Shown here piece by piece: positions 7,715 through 17,242 of a DNA stretch of 64,000 bases. The translations under genes were made by a program, and so were the position numbers. The DNA comes from JAUWOY01 sp034431315 (lineage in GTDB: Bacteria > Chloroflexota > Anaerolineae > VGOG01). The stretch's first letter is position 1; every line of letters starts with the position of its first letter. Where the stretch lies: contig DAOUDK010000073.1 in assembly GCA_034431315.1 (NCBI GenBank), positions 1 through 64,000 on the forward strand. Direction: 5' to 3'. The notes under the pieces are model-generated. The model did no database searches. It was not told the origin of the DNA and saw nothing but the letters and a program-made list of their open reading frames with translations.

Positions 7715-8680
7715 GTGAAATCAAGGCAACGCCAAGAATTCCAAACTCCAAACTCCAACCCTTCGGCCAGGCTCAGGGCAGGCTTCCAAATTCCAATTAT
7801 TGTACTGGTCGCCAGTGCTCTCCTGGCGACCTTGCTTATGGCCAGCATACTCTATTCCGATCGGAAGAACAGCGAAATCGCCGCCCTGAGGGCCGAGATA
7901 GAAGTCCTCAAACAGGAGCAAGAACTCACCCAACGAGACATTGCGATCCTCACCAATAAAGTGGAAGGTGTGGAAAAGGCGGTATCGTCTCAAATCAGCA
8001 TGAACGTTACCGCGCTCGGAACCGACATTGAGGCCCTGCAGCGAGATCAGATGACCATACACTCGGAAATCGAGAACCTTGCCAATGAGATGGAGTCATT
8101 GAAGAATGTGAAGCCGGAGGAGATCTCCTCGGCAGAGGTGGAGCTAGATGTGCCACGCTACAAACAAGCTCACAGCTTGACTTGCGAGTCGTCGGCTGCC
8201 TCGATGGTGGCCAACTTCTATAGGATTCCCCTAAGCGAGGAAGATATCAGCAAAGCACTGCCGAGAGACGAAAACCCCAACCTGGGCTTCAGAGGCAGGC
8301 TGGACGGCGTCCCTGGCGGCTTAACGGATTACGGGGTATACGCCGCGCCCATTAGAGAAGTCCTGGCAGCGAATGGCCTGGAAGCCACTTATGTAGAGGA
8401 TGGGCTGGATGGAATAAGAAGAGCTCTGGCCAGAGAGCATCCGGTCATAGCCTGGGTAACCTACAAGCTTCGGGTGGAACAGCCAGTGGAAATCACGTTG
8501 AGCACAGGGCAAGAAGTGAAGATGGTCAATTACGAGCATGCGGTGGTAGTGACAGGCTACAATCAAGAGGGCTTCTGGGTAAACGATCCATTTGACGGAC
8601 GGGAGTATTTTTACAAAAGCACCGACTTTGCGCGATCTTTCGGATACCTGGACAACATGGCCCTCGAAGTAGCTCCCTGA
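7715..8680 (+). CDS. membrane-anchored C39-like cysteine peptidase
   Basis: From a GTG at 7715 the 321-residue product has a short N-terminus encoded by repeat sequence, one membrane segment (IIVLVASALLATLLMASIL), a coiled coil at about residues 50-135, and a C39-like peptidase domain. Catalytic candidates are C157 (LTCESSAASM), H275 (YEHAVVV) and D291 (VNDPFDG). The coiled coil and peptidase would lie outside the cell. Its place 7 bases after PBP2 suggests a role at the growing cell wall, but the substrate is unknown. The N-terminal codons come from an AATTCCAAACTCC-type tract plus a copy of the 24-bp element family, so the start is uncertain. Confidence 0.75.
   Translation: MKSRQRQEFQTPNSNPSARLRAGFQIPIIVLVASALLATLLMASILYSDRKNSEIAALRAEIEVLKQEQELTQRDIAILTNKVEGVEKAVSSQISMNVTALGTDIEALQRDQMTIHSEIENLANEMESLKNVKPEEISSAEVELDVPRYKQAHSLTCESSAASMVANFYRIPLSEEDISKALPRDENPNLGFRGRLDGVPGGLTDYGVYAAPIREVLAANGLEATYVEDGLDGIRRALAREHPVIAWVTYKLRVEQPVEITLSTGQEVKMVNYEHAVVVTGYNQEGFWVNDPFDGREYFYKSTDFARSFGYLDNMALEVAP
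7759..7783. repeat. 24-bp element family copy in C39 peptidase gene
   Basis: CCCTTCGGCCAGGCTCAGGG is a variant of the CCTTCGACAAGCTCAGGA element. It is read in frame as NPSARLRAG just before the membrane segment. Confidence 0.6.
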
Positions 8681-8698
8681 GCATTTGGATATTAGATA

Positions 8699-11600
8699 TT
8701 GGATATTGGATTTTGGATTTTTGTAACGGGAGCAGGCCTGACTTTAGGCGCTTTCACCAGCCGCTTCCTGGCAGAGAACTTTTACCACACCCTGCCAGGG
8801 CTCAACTCCCTGCCCCAGACTGCCCTCCTGTCGTCGGCTGTCACTCTGGCCCTCCTCGCTTTCTGGCGTCTCTATTCAGCAGCCTGCGCTCGACGAGGCA
8901 AGACGCCGCTGCATCAGGCCCTCGCCGACGACGCTCTCACCTACACTCCCCTCTTCTTGTTGCTCCTCTACCTCATCCAAAGGGAAGTGAACCCCCTCCA
9001 GGCCAAAGTGCTGCTAGGGGGCTGCCTGCTCCTCGTCATCGCCCTCAAAGTCAAGGTCTTGCGCAGGAAGGGAATCGTCAGCCAGCGTTGGGTTGATAGA
9101 GCGATTCCCGTGAGCCTCTTCATCGTGACCTTCGTCGTCTATCTGAGCACCCTCTCGCCCACACTGGGTGAGGCCGACAGTTTCGAGTTCCAGGTCGTCT
9201 CTTACACTCTGGGGATTGCCCACCCCACCGGCTACCCGCTGTACATTCTCTTGGGAAAGCTCGCCACGCTGTTACCCGTCGGCAACGTCGCTTATCGGGT
9301 CAACCTCATCTCCCCCCTCTTCGCCAGCCTGGCCGTCGTCTGGCTCTATCTCTGCCTGATGCATTTGACCCGCCATCGAGCTGCCAGCCTATTGGCAACC
9401 CTGGCCTTCGCCTTCTCGCGCACCTTCTGGTCGCAGGCGGTGATCGCGGAGGTATACACCCTCAATGCGTTCTTCGTGGCTTTGGTGCTCTATCTGGTCT
9501 TGAAAAGCAAAAAGCTGCTCACTGCTTTCGTCTACGGCCTCAGCCTGACCAACCACCTCACCATGGCCCTCCTGGCTCCGGCTATAATCATTTACACCTT
9601 GCTGACCCAGCACCGTTTTTTAACTAGCCGCAGTAGATCCAATTTTGCTCAGCCTGGATCGCCAGATCCAGGCCAAAAGCGGGGATCAAGGCAACCAGAA
9701 GTTGCCCGCAATCCCCTCAGAGCGAGAACTTTTGGACTTTGGACTTTGAACTTTGGACTTCTATCGGGCCTCTTCTTGCTGGGCCTGTCGGTGTATCTCT
9801 ACCTCCCCCTGCGCTGGCCAGCCCTCCATGATGGACGCCCCATGGCTCTGGGCGAGTTTGCCAACCTGGTGCTGGGCAGCCGCTTCCGCGGCGCCCTCCA
9901 CTGGGACGCCTGGCTCAAAGACCCTGAGCGCTACCTCATCCTTGGCCGCCTGATGCTGGAGCAGTACGGTTGGGTCGGGCTGATCCTGGGGCTGCTGGGC
10001 CTGGTCTGGCTGTTTGCCCCCCCTTCATCCCCCCCAAAGTTGGGGGGGAAAGAGGGGAGGCGAAGGGAAGCCATTCTTTTGCTGGTTGCTTATGTCACCT
10101 ACTTCATCTACGGCCTCAACTACTACGTGCCCGACATCTCGGCCTTCATCATCCCCGCCCACCTGATCTTCGCCATCTGGATCGGCGCCGGACTCCGCGC
10201 ATTGTGGCAGGCAACAAACAAGCTCGCCCCTTCTTCCCCATTACTCATCACTTGTTTCTCGTTACTCGTTACCCTCTTACCCCTTAGCCTCCTCGTGACC
10301 AACCTCCCCCAGGTAGACATGAGCCAGCACGGCTGGGAGGCCTACCGATGGGGTCAATACGTCCTGGGACTGTACTTGCCTGCCGAAGCCGCCATCCTGG
10401 CCGACAGCGAGAAGATAGCGCCGCTTTACTACCTTCAGCGCGTGGAGGGAATGCGGCCCGATCTCGACATCATCGTCATGGGCGACGAGGCGGGCTATCG
10501 CCAGCAATTGGAGACCCGGCTGGCTCAAGGTCAGCCGGTCTACCTGGCCCGCTACCTGCCCGGCCTGGAGGGGCGTTTCCACCTGCGCTCTCTGGGTCCC
10601 CTGGTGGAGGTGGGCACGACGCCCCTCACCCAGGAGTCGCCTATCGAGCAACCCCTATCAACTGACTTCAGCCAGAGCATTCGCCTCTTGGGCTACGACG
10701 CCGATTCTCTGACCATCGAGCCGCCGACCCAACTGCGCCTGACCCTGTTTTGGCAAGCTCTGAACAAAACAGATGCCAACTATCACGTTCGACTACGTTT
10801 AACGAGCGAGAGCGGCCGCGTCTGGCTGGAGGAAGAGGGGCGTCATCCCGTAAATGGCTACTATCCGACGGTCGCCTGGCACCCTGGGGAGATCGTTCCC
10901 GACTTCCACGAGCTGGCTATCAGCAAGGCCCTGCCCCCTGGCGCATACGAACTCGAAGTGGGCCTTTTCCCGCCTTTCAGCCAGGAGAGCATTTCCATCG
11001 TCCAGATAGGCCGCGTTCACGTCCTGGAGGGAGAAGGTTGGCAATCGCCGGAGAATTCAGACATCCCATATCCCCTGCGAGCTAGTTTCGCCGGTGAGCT
11101 GATCCTGCTGGGCTACGATCGGCCCAGCTTCGTCCGCCCTAACGGATCGGCAACCTTGACCCTCTACTGGCAGAGGTTGCGCGAGGGCACCGGGGACTAC
11201 GACATCGCCTTGCAGATGGTTGATGAGTCCGGGAACGTGCTCTGGCAAGATAGCGCTCCTCCCCTCTTCGGCGAGCATCCGACTTCGCGCTGGGGGGTGG
11301 GCCAGATTGTGCAGACCAGCCACGACCTGACCATGCCTGCAACCGCTGGGGAGGTCGGTTTGCTGATGGGGCTCAGCCACGGTTCGGGCGAGATGCTGCC
11401 GGTGAGGAGTCGCTGGCTGGCACCCCTGAGCGAGTGGTGTCCCCTGCGGCCCATCCAGGTACGCAGCGCCCCCCTGGCTGGCGGCCCGGCCATCAACTTC
11501 GACAATCGCATCCTATTTCTAGGATACGACCTCGACCGCCGGCAGCTTCGTCCCGGCGAGACCTTGGAGCTATCCCTCACCTGGCAGAGCTTGAAGAGGC

Positions 11601-11884
11601 TGGAGGAGGACTACACCGTTTTCGTCCACATCCTCGACGAAGAGCAGCGCATCTGGGGGCAGGAGGACATAGGGCCTGTCCACGGCACCTATCCTACCAG
11701 CCAGTGGAAGGAGGGTGAGATCATCGAAGACATCCACTCAGTGCGCCTCTCCTACGAAGCGCCTCCAGGCGAATACCAGATCGAGGTCGGGCTCTATCTC
11801 CTCTCCACCATGGCCCGCCTGCGAGTCCTGGACGAGGAGATGAAGGTTGTTGACGATAAAGTGATTATCGAAATGACCAAATGA
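8699..11884 (+). CDS. DUF2723-type membrane protein with three C-terminal beta modules
   Basis: The 1,061-residue product has a multipass N-terminal half with the motif region LGEADSFEFQV and HPTGYPLYILLGKLATLLP, typical of DUF2723 proteins, which are related to glycosyltransferases of the protein O-mannosyltransferase type. From about residue 640 come three similar beta-sandwich modules (LRLTLFWQALNKT, ATLTLYWQRLREG, LELSLTWQSLKRL), each ending in a LPPGAYELEVGL-like strand. It probably moves sugars or displays them at the envelope. The start is uncertain: the frame opens with TTG in a low-complexity tract and has no ribosome site. Residues near 305-350 (FAQPGSPDPGQKRGSRQ and after) and 445-455 are repeat-derived insertions between helices. 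Confidence 0.75.
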   Translation: MDIGFWIFVTGAGLTLGAFTSRFLAENFYHTLPGLNSLPQTALLSSAVTLALLAFWRLYSAACARRGKTPLHQALADDALTYTPLFLLLLYLIQREVNPLQAKVLLGGCLLLVIALKVKVLRRKGIVSQRWVDRAIPVSLFIVTFVVYLSTLSPTLGEADSFEFQVVSYTLGIAHPTGYPLYILLGKLATLLPVGNVAYRVNLISPLFASLAVVWLYLCLMHLTRHRAASLLATLAFAFSRTFWSQAVIAEVYTLNAFFVALVLYLVLKSKKLLTAFVYGLSLTNHLTMALLAPAIIIYTLLTQHRFLTSRSRSNFAQPGSPDPGQKRGSRQPEVARNPLRARTFGLWTLNFGLLSGLFLLGLSVYLYLPLRWPALHDGRPMALGEFANLVLGSRFRGALHWDAWLKDPERYLILGRLMLEQYGWVGLILGLLGLVWLFAPPSSPPKLGGKEGRRREAILLLVAYVTYFIYGLNYYVPDISAFIIPAHLIFAIWIGAGLRALWQATNKLAPSSPLLITCFSLLVTLLPLSLLVTNLPQVDMSQHGWEAYRWGQYVLGLYLPAEAAILADSEKIAPLYYLQRVEGMRPDLDIIVMGDEAGYRQQLETRLAQGQPVYLARYLPGLEGRFHLRSLGPLVEVGTTPLTQESPIEQPLSTDFSQSIRLLGYDADSLTIEPPTQLRLTLFWQALNKTDANYHVRLRLTSESGRVWLEEEGRHPVNGYYPTVAWHPGEIVPDFHELAISKALPPGAYELEVGLFPPFSQESISIVQIGRVHVLEGEGWQSPENSDIPYPLRASFAGELILLGYDRPSFVRPNGSATLTLYWQRLREGTGDYDIALQMVDESGNVLWQDSAPPLFGEHPTSRWGVGQIVQTSHDLTMPATAGEVGLLMGLSHGSGEMLPVRSRWLAPLSEWCPLRPIQVRSAPLAGGPAINFDNRILFLGYDLDRRQLRPGETLELSLTWQSLKRLEEDYTVFVHILDEEQRIWGQEDIGPVHGTYPTSQWKEGEIIEDIHSVRLSYEAPPGEYQIEVGLYLLSTMARLRVLDEEMKVVDDKVIIEMTK
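9640..9755. repeat. repeat-derived insertion inside the DUF2723 gene
   Basis: Contains the hairpin CCTGGATC-gcca-GATCCAGG and ends with tandem GGACTTTGGACTTTGAACTT units of about 7-8 bases. It is translated as a polar low-complexity stretch between predicted membrane helices. Confidence 0.55.
10017..10058. repeat. C/G-run hairpin element, simple copy
   Basis: CCCCCCCTTCATCCCCCCC, then AAAGTT, then GGGGGGGAAAGAGGGG. It can fold on itself and is read in frame as PPSSPPKLGGKEGRR. A second copy at 21584-21651 is interrupted by the 24-bp element. Confidence 0.65.
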
Positions 11885-11900
11885 CCAAGGAGGAATCACA

Positions 11901-13064
11901 ATGGACTTCGAACTCACCGAAGAGCAGCAGATGATCCGCAAGATGGTGCGAGATTTCGCCGAAAAGGAGATCGTGCCCATCGCCCAGGAGACGGACAAGA
12001 CGGGGGAGTTCCCCTGGCAGACCATCCGCAAGATGGCCCCTCTGGGCTTGTTGGGCCTTCCCATCCCTGAGGAATACGGCGGGGCTGGGGCCGACAACGT
12101 CAGCTTCGCCATCGCCCTGGAGGAGATCGCCCGCACCTGCGGCTCCACCGCCCTCACTTTAGATGCCCACACGTCTCTGGCCTCCGAGCCTATCTACCTC
12201 TTCGGCACCGAGGAGCAGAAACGGAAGTATCTCGTCCCCCTGGCCAGGGGCGAGAAGCTGGGCGCTTTTGGCCTGACGGAACCAGAAGCAGGCTCCGACG
12301 CGGGAGGGACCAAGACCCGCGCCGTGCTGGACGGCAATGAGTGGGTCATCAACGGCCAAAAGATCCTTATCACCAACGGGTCCATAGCTGGCGTGGTGGT
12401 GATAACTGCCGTGACTGATCCAGAAAAGGGCACGCGAGGCATCAGCAGTTTCATCGTGGAGAAGGGCACGCCGGGCTTTCGCCCTGGACGCGACGAGGAG
12501 AAGATGGGTCTCAAAGGCTCAGTCACCTCCGAGCTCTTCTTCGAGGACTGCCGGGTTCCCAAAGAGAACCTGCTGGGCCAAGAGGGGCAGGGCTTCAAGC
12601 AGTTCCTGATCATCCTGGATGGGGGGCGCATCGCCATCGCGGCCATGGCGTTGGGATTGGCCCAGGGTGCCTTCGAGAAAGCCGTCGCCTACTCCAAGGA
12701 GCGGGTGCAGTTCGGCCAGCCCATCGCCAACTTCCAAGCCATCCAGTGGATGATCGCCGACATGGCCACCGAGATTGACGCCGCCCGGCTGCTGATCTAC
12801 CGCGCTGCCTGGCTCAAGGACAAAGCCGTTTCCACTTCCAAAGGCGTGCGCTTCACCAGGGAGGCAGCCATGGCCAAGCTGTACGCCTCTGAAGCGGCAG
12901 AACGAGCCTGCTACAAGGCCATTCAGATCCACGGCGGCTACGGGTACACCAAGGAGTACGACGTGGAGCGCATGTACCGCGATCAGCGGCTGTGCACCAT
13001 CGGCGAGGGGACGAGCGAGATCCAGCGGTTAGTCATCGCCCGGCAGGTATTGGGTAAACTCTAG
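11901..13064 (+). CDS. acyl-CoA dehydrogenase
   Basis: A 387-residue flavoenzyme that oxidises acyl-CoA to enoyl-CoA and passes electrons to ETF. The N-terminal helical domain starts MDFELTEEQQMIRKMVRDFA; the middle has FGLTEPEAGSDAGG (FAD and substrate contact), and the C-terminus has QIHGGYGYTKEYDVERMYRD followed by IGEGTSEIQRL, whose EGT glutamate is the usual catalytic base of short- and branched-chain members. A good ribosome site (AAGGAGG) precedes the ATG. A clear terminator follows. It could act in fatty- or branched-chain acid degradation; no ETF gene is adjacent. Confidence 0.93.
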   Translation: MDFELTEEQQMIRKMVRDFAEKEIVPIAQETDKTGEFPWQTIRKMAPLGLLGLPIPEEYGGAGADNVSFAIALEEIARTCGSTALTLDAHTSLASEPIYLFGTEEQKRKYLVPLARGEKLGAFGLTEPEAGSDAGGTKTRAVLDGNEWVINGQKILITNGSIAGVVVITAVTDPEKGTRGISSFIVEKGTPGFRPGRDEEKMGLKGSVTSELFFEDCRVPKENLLGQEGQGFKQFLIILDGGRIAIAAMALGLAQGAFEKAVAYSKERVQFGQPIANFQAIQWMIADMATEIDAARLLIYRAAWLKDKAVSTSKGVRFTREAAMAKLYASEAAERACYKAIQIHGGYGYTKEYDVERMYRDQRLCTIGEGTSEIQRLVIARQVLGKL

Positions 13065-13084
13065 CACCTCAAATGGCTCAAGTG

Positions 13085-13118
13085 AACGGGGCACTTTGGA
13101 GTGCCCCGTTTCGTTTTT
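13085..13118 (+). terminator. intrinsic terminator after acyl-CoA dehydrogenase
   Basis: CGGGGCACT-ttgg-AGTGCCCCG followed by TTTCGTTTTT. Confidence 0.85.
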
Positions 13119-13157
13119 GGGAGAATCTCACTAACTATAGCCAAAACGACGAAAATG

Positions 13158-13166
13158 TGGTATAAT
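13158..13166 (+). promoter_or_regulatory. extended -10 promoter of the CHAT-SIR2 operon
   Basis: TGGTATAAT matches the extended -10 seen at mreB. No good -35 box is seen, so this is probably an extended-10-driven or activator-dependent promoter starting about 45 bases before the gene. Confidence 0.5.
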
Positions 13167-13214
13167 ATAAACAGTCGAGTAAGCCGGTTGATTCCTTCCA
13201 GTAAGGAGGTACCG

Positions 13215-16200
13215 ATGGACAGGCTGGAGTATCTCGATTTCGATATAAGGCTTGAAAAGCGTGAACAGCGCTATGCCGTCAGTGTCATCCGCTCGCCTGC
13301 TGGCGAGGCAGAGGGCGAGTTTGTCTTGCCCTTCTCCGACCTGGAACTGGAGAATCTTATTTTGAAGGTCGGGCGGACTCGCCGGGGCGTGCGCCACATC
13401 GGCTCGCCGGAGTGGCAAGCTGCCAGGGCTTTCGGCGGCAAGCTCTTCGAGGCGGTCTTCAAGGGCGATGTCCGCGGCTGTTTCAGGAGCAGCCTGGATA
13501 AGGCAACCCTGGAAGACAAAGGATTGCGTATCAAACTGCGGCTGCTGGATGCCCCCGAACTGGCCGACCTGCCCTGGGAATACCTTTACAACCGCCCACT
13601 GAACCGCTTCCTCTCCCTCTCCGCGCACACCCCTATTGTTCGTTACATTGAGCTACCTGAGCCGATTCGTCCTCTGGCCGTCAAACCGCCCCTGTGTATT
13701 CTGGTGATGGTCTCCAGCCCCAGCGACTATGCACAACTTGACGTCGAGCGAGAGAAGGCCAATCTCCAAGAGGCCCTGAGTGGCCTGGAAGAGCACGGGA
13801 TGGTTAAACTTGAGTGGTTGGAAGAGGCGACACTGCTTGCCTTGCAGCGACGCCTGCGCCGGGAGAGGTATCACATCTTCCATTTCATCGGGCACGGCGA
13901 ATTCGATGAGCGGGCTCAGGACGGCCTGTTGTTGATGGAAGACCAACGAGGACGTGGCCGGCGGGTCAGCGGGCAACACCTGGGCGTGATGTTGCACGAC
14001 CACCGAACCCTGATGCTGGCGATATTGAATGCCTGCGAGGGGGCGAGGAGTTCACGCACCGACCCCTTCGCCGGGACAGCGATGACTCTGGTGCAGCAGG
14101 GCATCCCCGCCGTGGTGGCCATGCAATTCGAGATCACCGATGAGGCAGCCATCGCCTTCGCCAGTGAGTTCTACGCCGCCATCGCCGACGGCTACCCCGT
14201 GGACGCCTCGCTGGCCGAGGCCCGTAAGACCATCTTCGCCACCGGCAACGACGTGGAGTGGGGCACGCCGGTGCTGTACATGCGCTCGCCCGATGGGCAG
14301 ATATTTGGCGTGGAACCGCCAAGTGAGAAGGAGCGGGAAGCGCTGGCCAGAGCGGCGCGTGAAGAAGAAGCGCGGCTACAGGCTAAATTGACGGCAGAAG
14401 AGAAGAAAAAACGGCCCAAACCCACCGGAGTTCCAAAGCAGATAGAAGCCCTGACCCGTCTGATGAACATCCGCCGAGACACGGCGGAGCCTCCCTATGT
14501 GCTTGTACTGGGGGCAGGAGCTTCCCTCTCCTCCGGCTGCAGCTCCGGCGCAAGAATCATCGAAGACGTAGTAGGTCAATTGAGTCGTAAGGATGTGGCT
14601 GCCCTCTCCTGGGAGGAGAAGATAGCGGAGTTTTACGACCTCCTGGACAATTTGAGCCCGACGGAGCGCTATACCATTCTGAAGAGCCACGTCGTGGGGC
14701 AGTCTCCGTCGCCAGGCTATCGGCATTTGGCCCAACTGACCAAGGCCGGCTACTTCGACATCATCTTTTCAACCAACTTCGACGTCTTCCTGGAAGACGC
14801 CCTTAGCGACGCGGGCCTACGGGCGCGGGACTTCACCGTTTTGGTTGGCAGTCGGGAAAGCGAGGAGGAAATCGCGCGGGTGCTGGGCTTCTCCGAGCCC
14901 AGGGTTAAGTTGGTCAAACTCCACGGCGATTTGCCGGCGCGTATCTTCGCCTTCACTCCTGAGGAGATCTTCCAGTTCAGCGATAAGATCGAAAAGGTGC
15001 TGAAAGAATACCTGAGTCGAGATATCATCATCGTCGGCCACAGCATGCGCGATGACGACCTCAACCGCTGTATCAGGGCGCAGGGTGGCTCTATCTGGTA
15101 CACCAACCCTGCCCCACCCACGGTCTCCGACTTCGTCGGACGGGCCATCAAAGTGCGTCGTGGCAGTATCATCTCTGGCGAGATGGGCAAATTCGACGAC
15201 TTCTTCCAGGCCCTGGGCGAGGCATTGCTAGAGGCGCCGTCTAGAGCAGCGCGTGAGAAGGAAACGCAACGACAGGCCGAGTTGTCAGCACTCTACTCGA
15301 AAGGCACAGATGCTCTGGCGGAGCGGGATTGGCCAACTGCCATCGAGCAGTTCAAGGCCCTCCTGGCCCTGGATGACAGTCACCAAGACGCCAAGTCTAT
15401 GCTAACGGAGGCGCAGAGGAGGGAACGAGAGCGACAAGAGCAACTGGGCAACCTCTACAGCGAGGGAATAGGCGCAACCGAGAGGTCAGACTGGGAGGCA
15501 GCCATCGCCGCGTTCAAGGAAGTGATGACAATAGATAGCAAGTACCGGGATGTGGCTGCCAGGCTGGCAGCGGCCGAGGCCGAGCAGAAAGAAGCAGAGG
15601 AAGCGCGGGAGCGAGAGGCACGGCTGGCCGATCTGTACTCCCAGGCGATGCAGGCGAAGAAAGCCAAGAGCTGGGCACAGGTCATCTCGACCTGCGAGGA
15701 GATACGTACCATTGACCGTCGCTACAAGGACGTGGCCAGCCTATTGAAGCAAGCGCGGGCCGAGGACAAGCGTGAGCGTGAGCTGGTATCTCTCCACGGG
15801 CAAATAGTGAAGGCACAGGACGACCAGGACTGGGATACGGTCATCGCCTTGTGCGAGGAGATACAGGCCATAGATCCCAGCTATAGAGATGTGGCGGCCA
15901 TTCTCCAGGAGGCCAAGCGAGTCAAGGAGGTGCAGGAACGAGAGGAGCGGCTGACCACGCTCTACGACGGAGCGGAAGAGCGTTACCACAAGGGGGAATG
16001 GACCCAGGCAGCAGAGTTGTACGGGCAGGTGTTGGCTCTGGAGCCAGGCTACCGAGACGCCGAAGAGAAACTGGCCGAGGCCCAGCGCCAGCAGCAACTG
16101 GCTGATCAGTATGCGCATGCGCTGGAGCACCTGCAGGCTCAGCGCTGGCAGGAAGCCATCAAGGGGTTCAGGGCCGTTCTGGGAGTCGCTCCGACTTACA

Positions 16201-16322
16201 AAGACGCCACCACCTTGCTCGCTAAGGCGAAGCATCAGAAAGAGCTAGCCAGCCTGCCCGAGCCTCCTGCTGCCAAACCAGCGCCGCCTCGCAGGCGCAA
16301 GCCAGCCACCCTGCCCAAGTGA
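13215..16322 (+). CDS. CHAT protease - SIR2 - TPR-like fusion protein
   Basis: A 1,035-residue cytoplasmic protein with two effector domains in one chain. An N-terminal beta-rich region (about 1-150) leads into a caspase-like CHAT domain with H227 (FHFIGHGEFD) and C274 (ILNACEGA). After a charged linker comes a SIR2 domain at about 415-660: GAGAS at 433-437, STNFD with N521, KLHGD with H570, and GHSMRDDD at 608-615. All residues expected for NAD hydrolysis are present. From about 680 to 1010 follow five or more TPR-like helical repeats of about 65 residues with W...I..F/C.E....D..Y.D signatures, then a Pro/Lys tail. Start at 13215 after AAGGAGG. It heads an operon with a membrane stalk protein and a secreted repeat protein. 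CHAT and SIR2 are both known effectors in anti-phage or cell-death systems; the fusion suggests a defence or regulated-death role, which is inference. Confidence 0.88.
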   Translation: MDRLEYLDFDIRLEKREQRYAVSVIRSPAGEAEGEFVLPFSDLELENLILKVGRTRRGVRHIGSPEWQAARAFGGKLFEAVFKGDVRGCFRSSLDKATLEDKGLRIKLRLLDAPELADLPWEYLYNRPLNRFLSLSAHTPIVRYIELPEPIRPLAVKPPLCILVMVSSPSDYAQLDVEREKANLQEALSGLEEHGMVKLEWLEEATLLALQRRLRRERYHIFHFIGHGEFDERAQDGLLLMEDQRGRGRRVSGQHLGVMLHDHRTLMLAILNACEGARSSRTDPFAGTAMTLVQQGIPAVVAMQFEITDEAAIAFASEFYAAIADGYPVDASLAEARKTIFATGNDVEWGTPVLYMRSPDGQIFGVEPPSEKEREALARAAREEEARLQAKLTAEEKKKRPKPTGVPKQIEALTRLMNIRRDTAEPPYVLVLGAGASLSSGCSSGARIIEDVVGQLSRKDVAALSWEEKIAEFYDLLDNLSPTERYTILKSHVVGQSPSPGYRHLAQLTKAGYFDIIFSTNFDVFLEDALSDAGLRARDFTVLVGSRESEEEIARVLGFSEPRVKLVKLHGDLPARIFAFTPEEIFQFSDKIEKVLKEYLSRDIIIVGHSMRDDDLNRCIRAQGGSIWYTNPAPPTVSDFVGRAIKVRRGSIISGEMGKFDDFFQALGEALLEAPSRAAREKETQRQAELSALYSKGTDALAERDWPTAIEQFKALLALDDSHQDAKSMLTEAQRRERERQEQLGNLYSEGIGATERSDWEAAIAAFKEVMTIDSKYRDVAARLAAAEAEQKEAEEAREREARLADLYSQAMQAKKAKSWAQVISTCEEIRTIDRRYKDVASLLKQARAEDKRERELVSLHGQIVKAQDDQDWDTVIALCEEIQAIDPSYRDVAAILQEAKRVKEVQEREERLTTLYDGAEERYHKGEWTQAAELYGQVLALEPGYRDAEEKLAEAQRQQQLADQYAHALEHLQAQRWQEAIKGFRAVLGVAPTYKDATTLLAKAKHQKELASLPEPPAAKPAPPRRRKPATLPK

Positions 16323-16338
16323 AAAAGGAGGCAGTTGA

Positions 16339-17163
16339 ATGGACTTTGCTCAGGTCGAAAACAAATACAAGGAGTTAAAAAGAAAATACGACGCCGGCGC
16401 CATCCCAGAAGACGAGTTCAAGGCCCAACTCGAGGAGCTGATGATCGAGGATGAGGAGGGCCAGTGGTGGATCATCGGCTACGAGACGGGCATGTGGCAC
16501 TACCACGATGGGGAGAAATGGGTGCGGGGCGAGCCTCCGCGAGTCGCCAGGCCACCTGCCCTGCCATCCATTTCTGACATCCAGGCAAGCCTCCGCAAAT
16601 GGCGTTGGCCAATCGTGGCGATCGTGCTGTTGATTGTTCTTCTTGGTGTGGTACTGACCAAGGACATCTGGGCGCCTAAGCCGACGGACACCCCAACGCC
16701 GCCGGCGACCCACACCCTAACGCCCACCGACACCGCAACACCAACGCCAACCAATACACCCGCGCCGACGGCCACACACACCCCGACGCCGACCGACACA
16801 CCGACGGTGATTCCCAAGATCACCCCGACCATGACACCGACGAGCACACCCACGGACACGCCGACCTCCATACCGACCAGCACGTTCACGCCGACCAACA
16901 CACCTGCCCCCGCAACACCGACGCCGAAGCCACCGACGTCAACACCCGTGCCACCAACAGCAACACCGAAGCCACCAACGCCAACACCCGTGCCACCAAC
17001 GTCAACACCCGTGCCACCAACGCCAACACCAACACCAAAGCCACCAACACCAACACCGAAGCCACCAACGCCAACACCTGTGCCACCGACAGACACGCCC
17101 CCACCTCCTCCGACAGACACGCCGCCACCTCCTCCGGTAGACACACCAACACCGACATCATGA
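16339..17163 (+). CDS. membrane protein with SHOCT-like N-terminus and Thr/Pro stalk
   Basis: The 274-residue product starts 17 bases after the CHAT-SIR2 stop, behind AAAGGAGG. Residues 1-35 (YKELKRKYDAGAIPEDEFKA) resemble a short SHOCT-type helical pair. Residues 40-65 hold a Trp-rich patch (GQWWIIGYETGMWHYHDGEK), residues about 97-117 a single membrane helix, and the remaining about 155 residues only TPTPT/PPTPTP repeats. The topology is probably N-in, with the stalk reaching out of the cell. Function unknown. It may tether or sense for the CHAT-SIR2 protein, or simply be a surface spacer common in this phylum. Confidence 0.75.
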   Translation: MDFAQVENKYKELKRKYDAGAIPEDEFKAQLEELMIEDEEGQWWIIGYETGMWHYHDGEKWVRGEPPRVARPPALPSISDIQASLRKWRWPIVAIVLLIVLLGVVLTKDIWAPKPTDTPTPPATHTLTPTDTATPTPTNTPAPTATHTPTPTDTPTVIPKITPTMTPTSTPTDTPTSIPTSTFTPTNTPAPATPTPKPPTSTPVPPTATPKPPTPTPVPPTSTPVPPTPTPTPKPPTPTPKPPTPTPVPPTDTPPPPPTDTPPPPPVDTPTPTS

Positions 17164-17242
17164 TGGGGCCGTGTTGGTAGACCCGTTGCTGGCGATGAAA
17201 TAGGAACTGTCGTACTTTTGTGCACGAAAGGAGGATAGGATC

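Noticed and set aside
16675..17160. Short tandem repeats as a non-coding satellite
   Set aside because: The ACACCGACGCCAACA-type units encode a Thr/Pro stalk in one open frame after a membrane helix.
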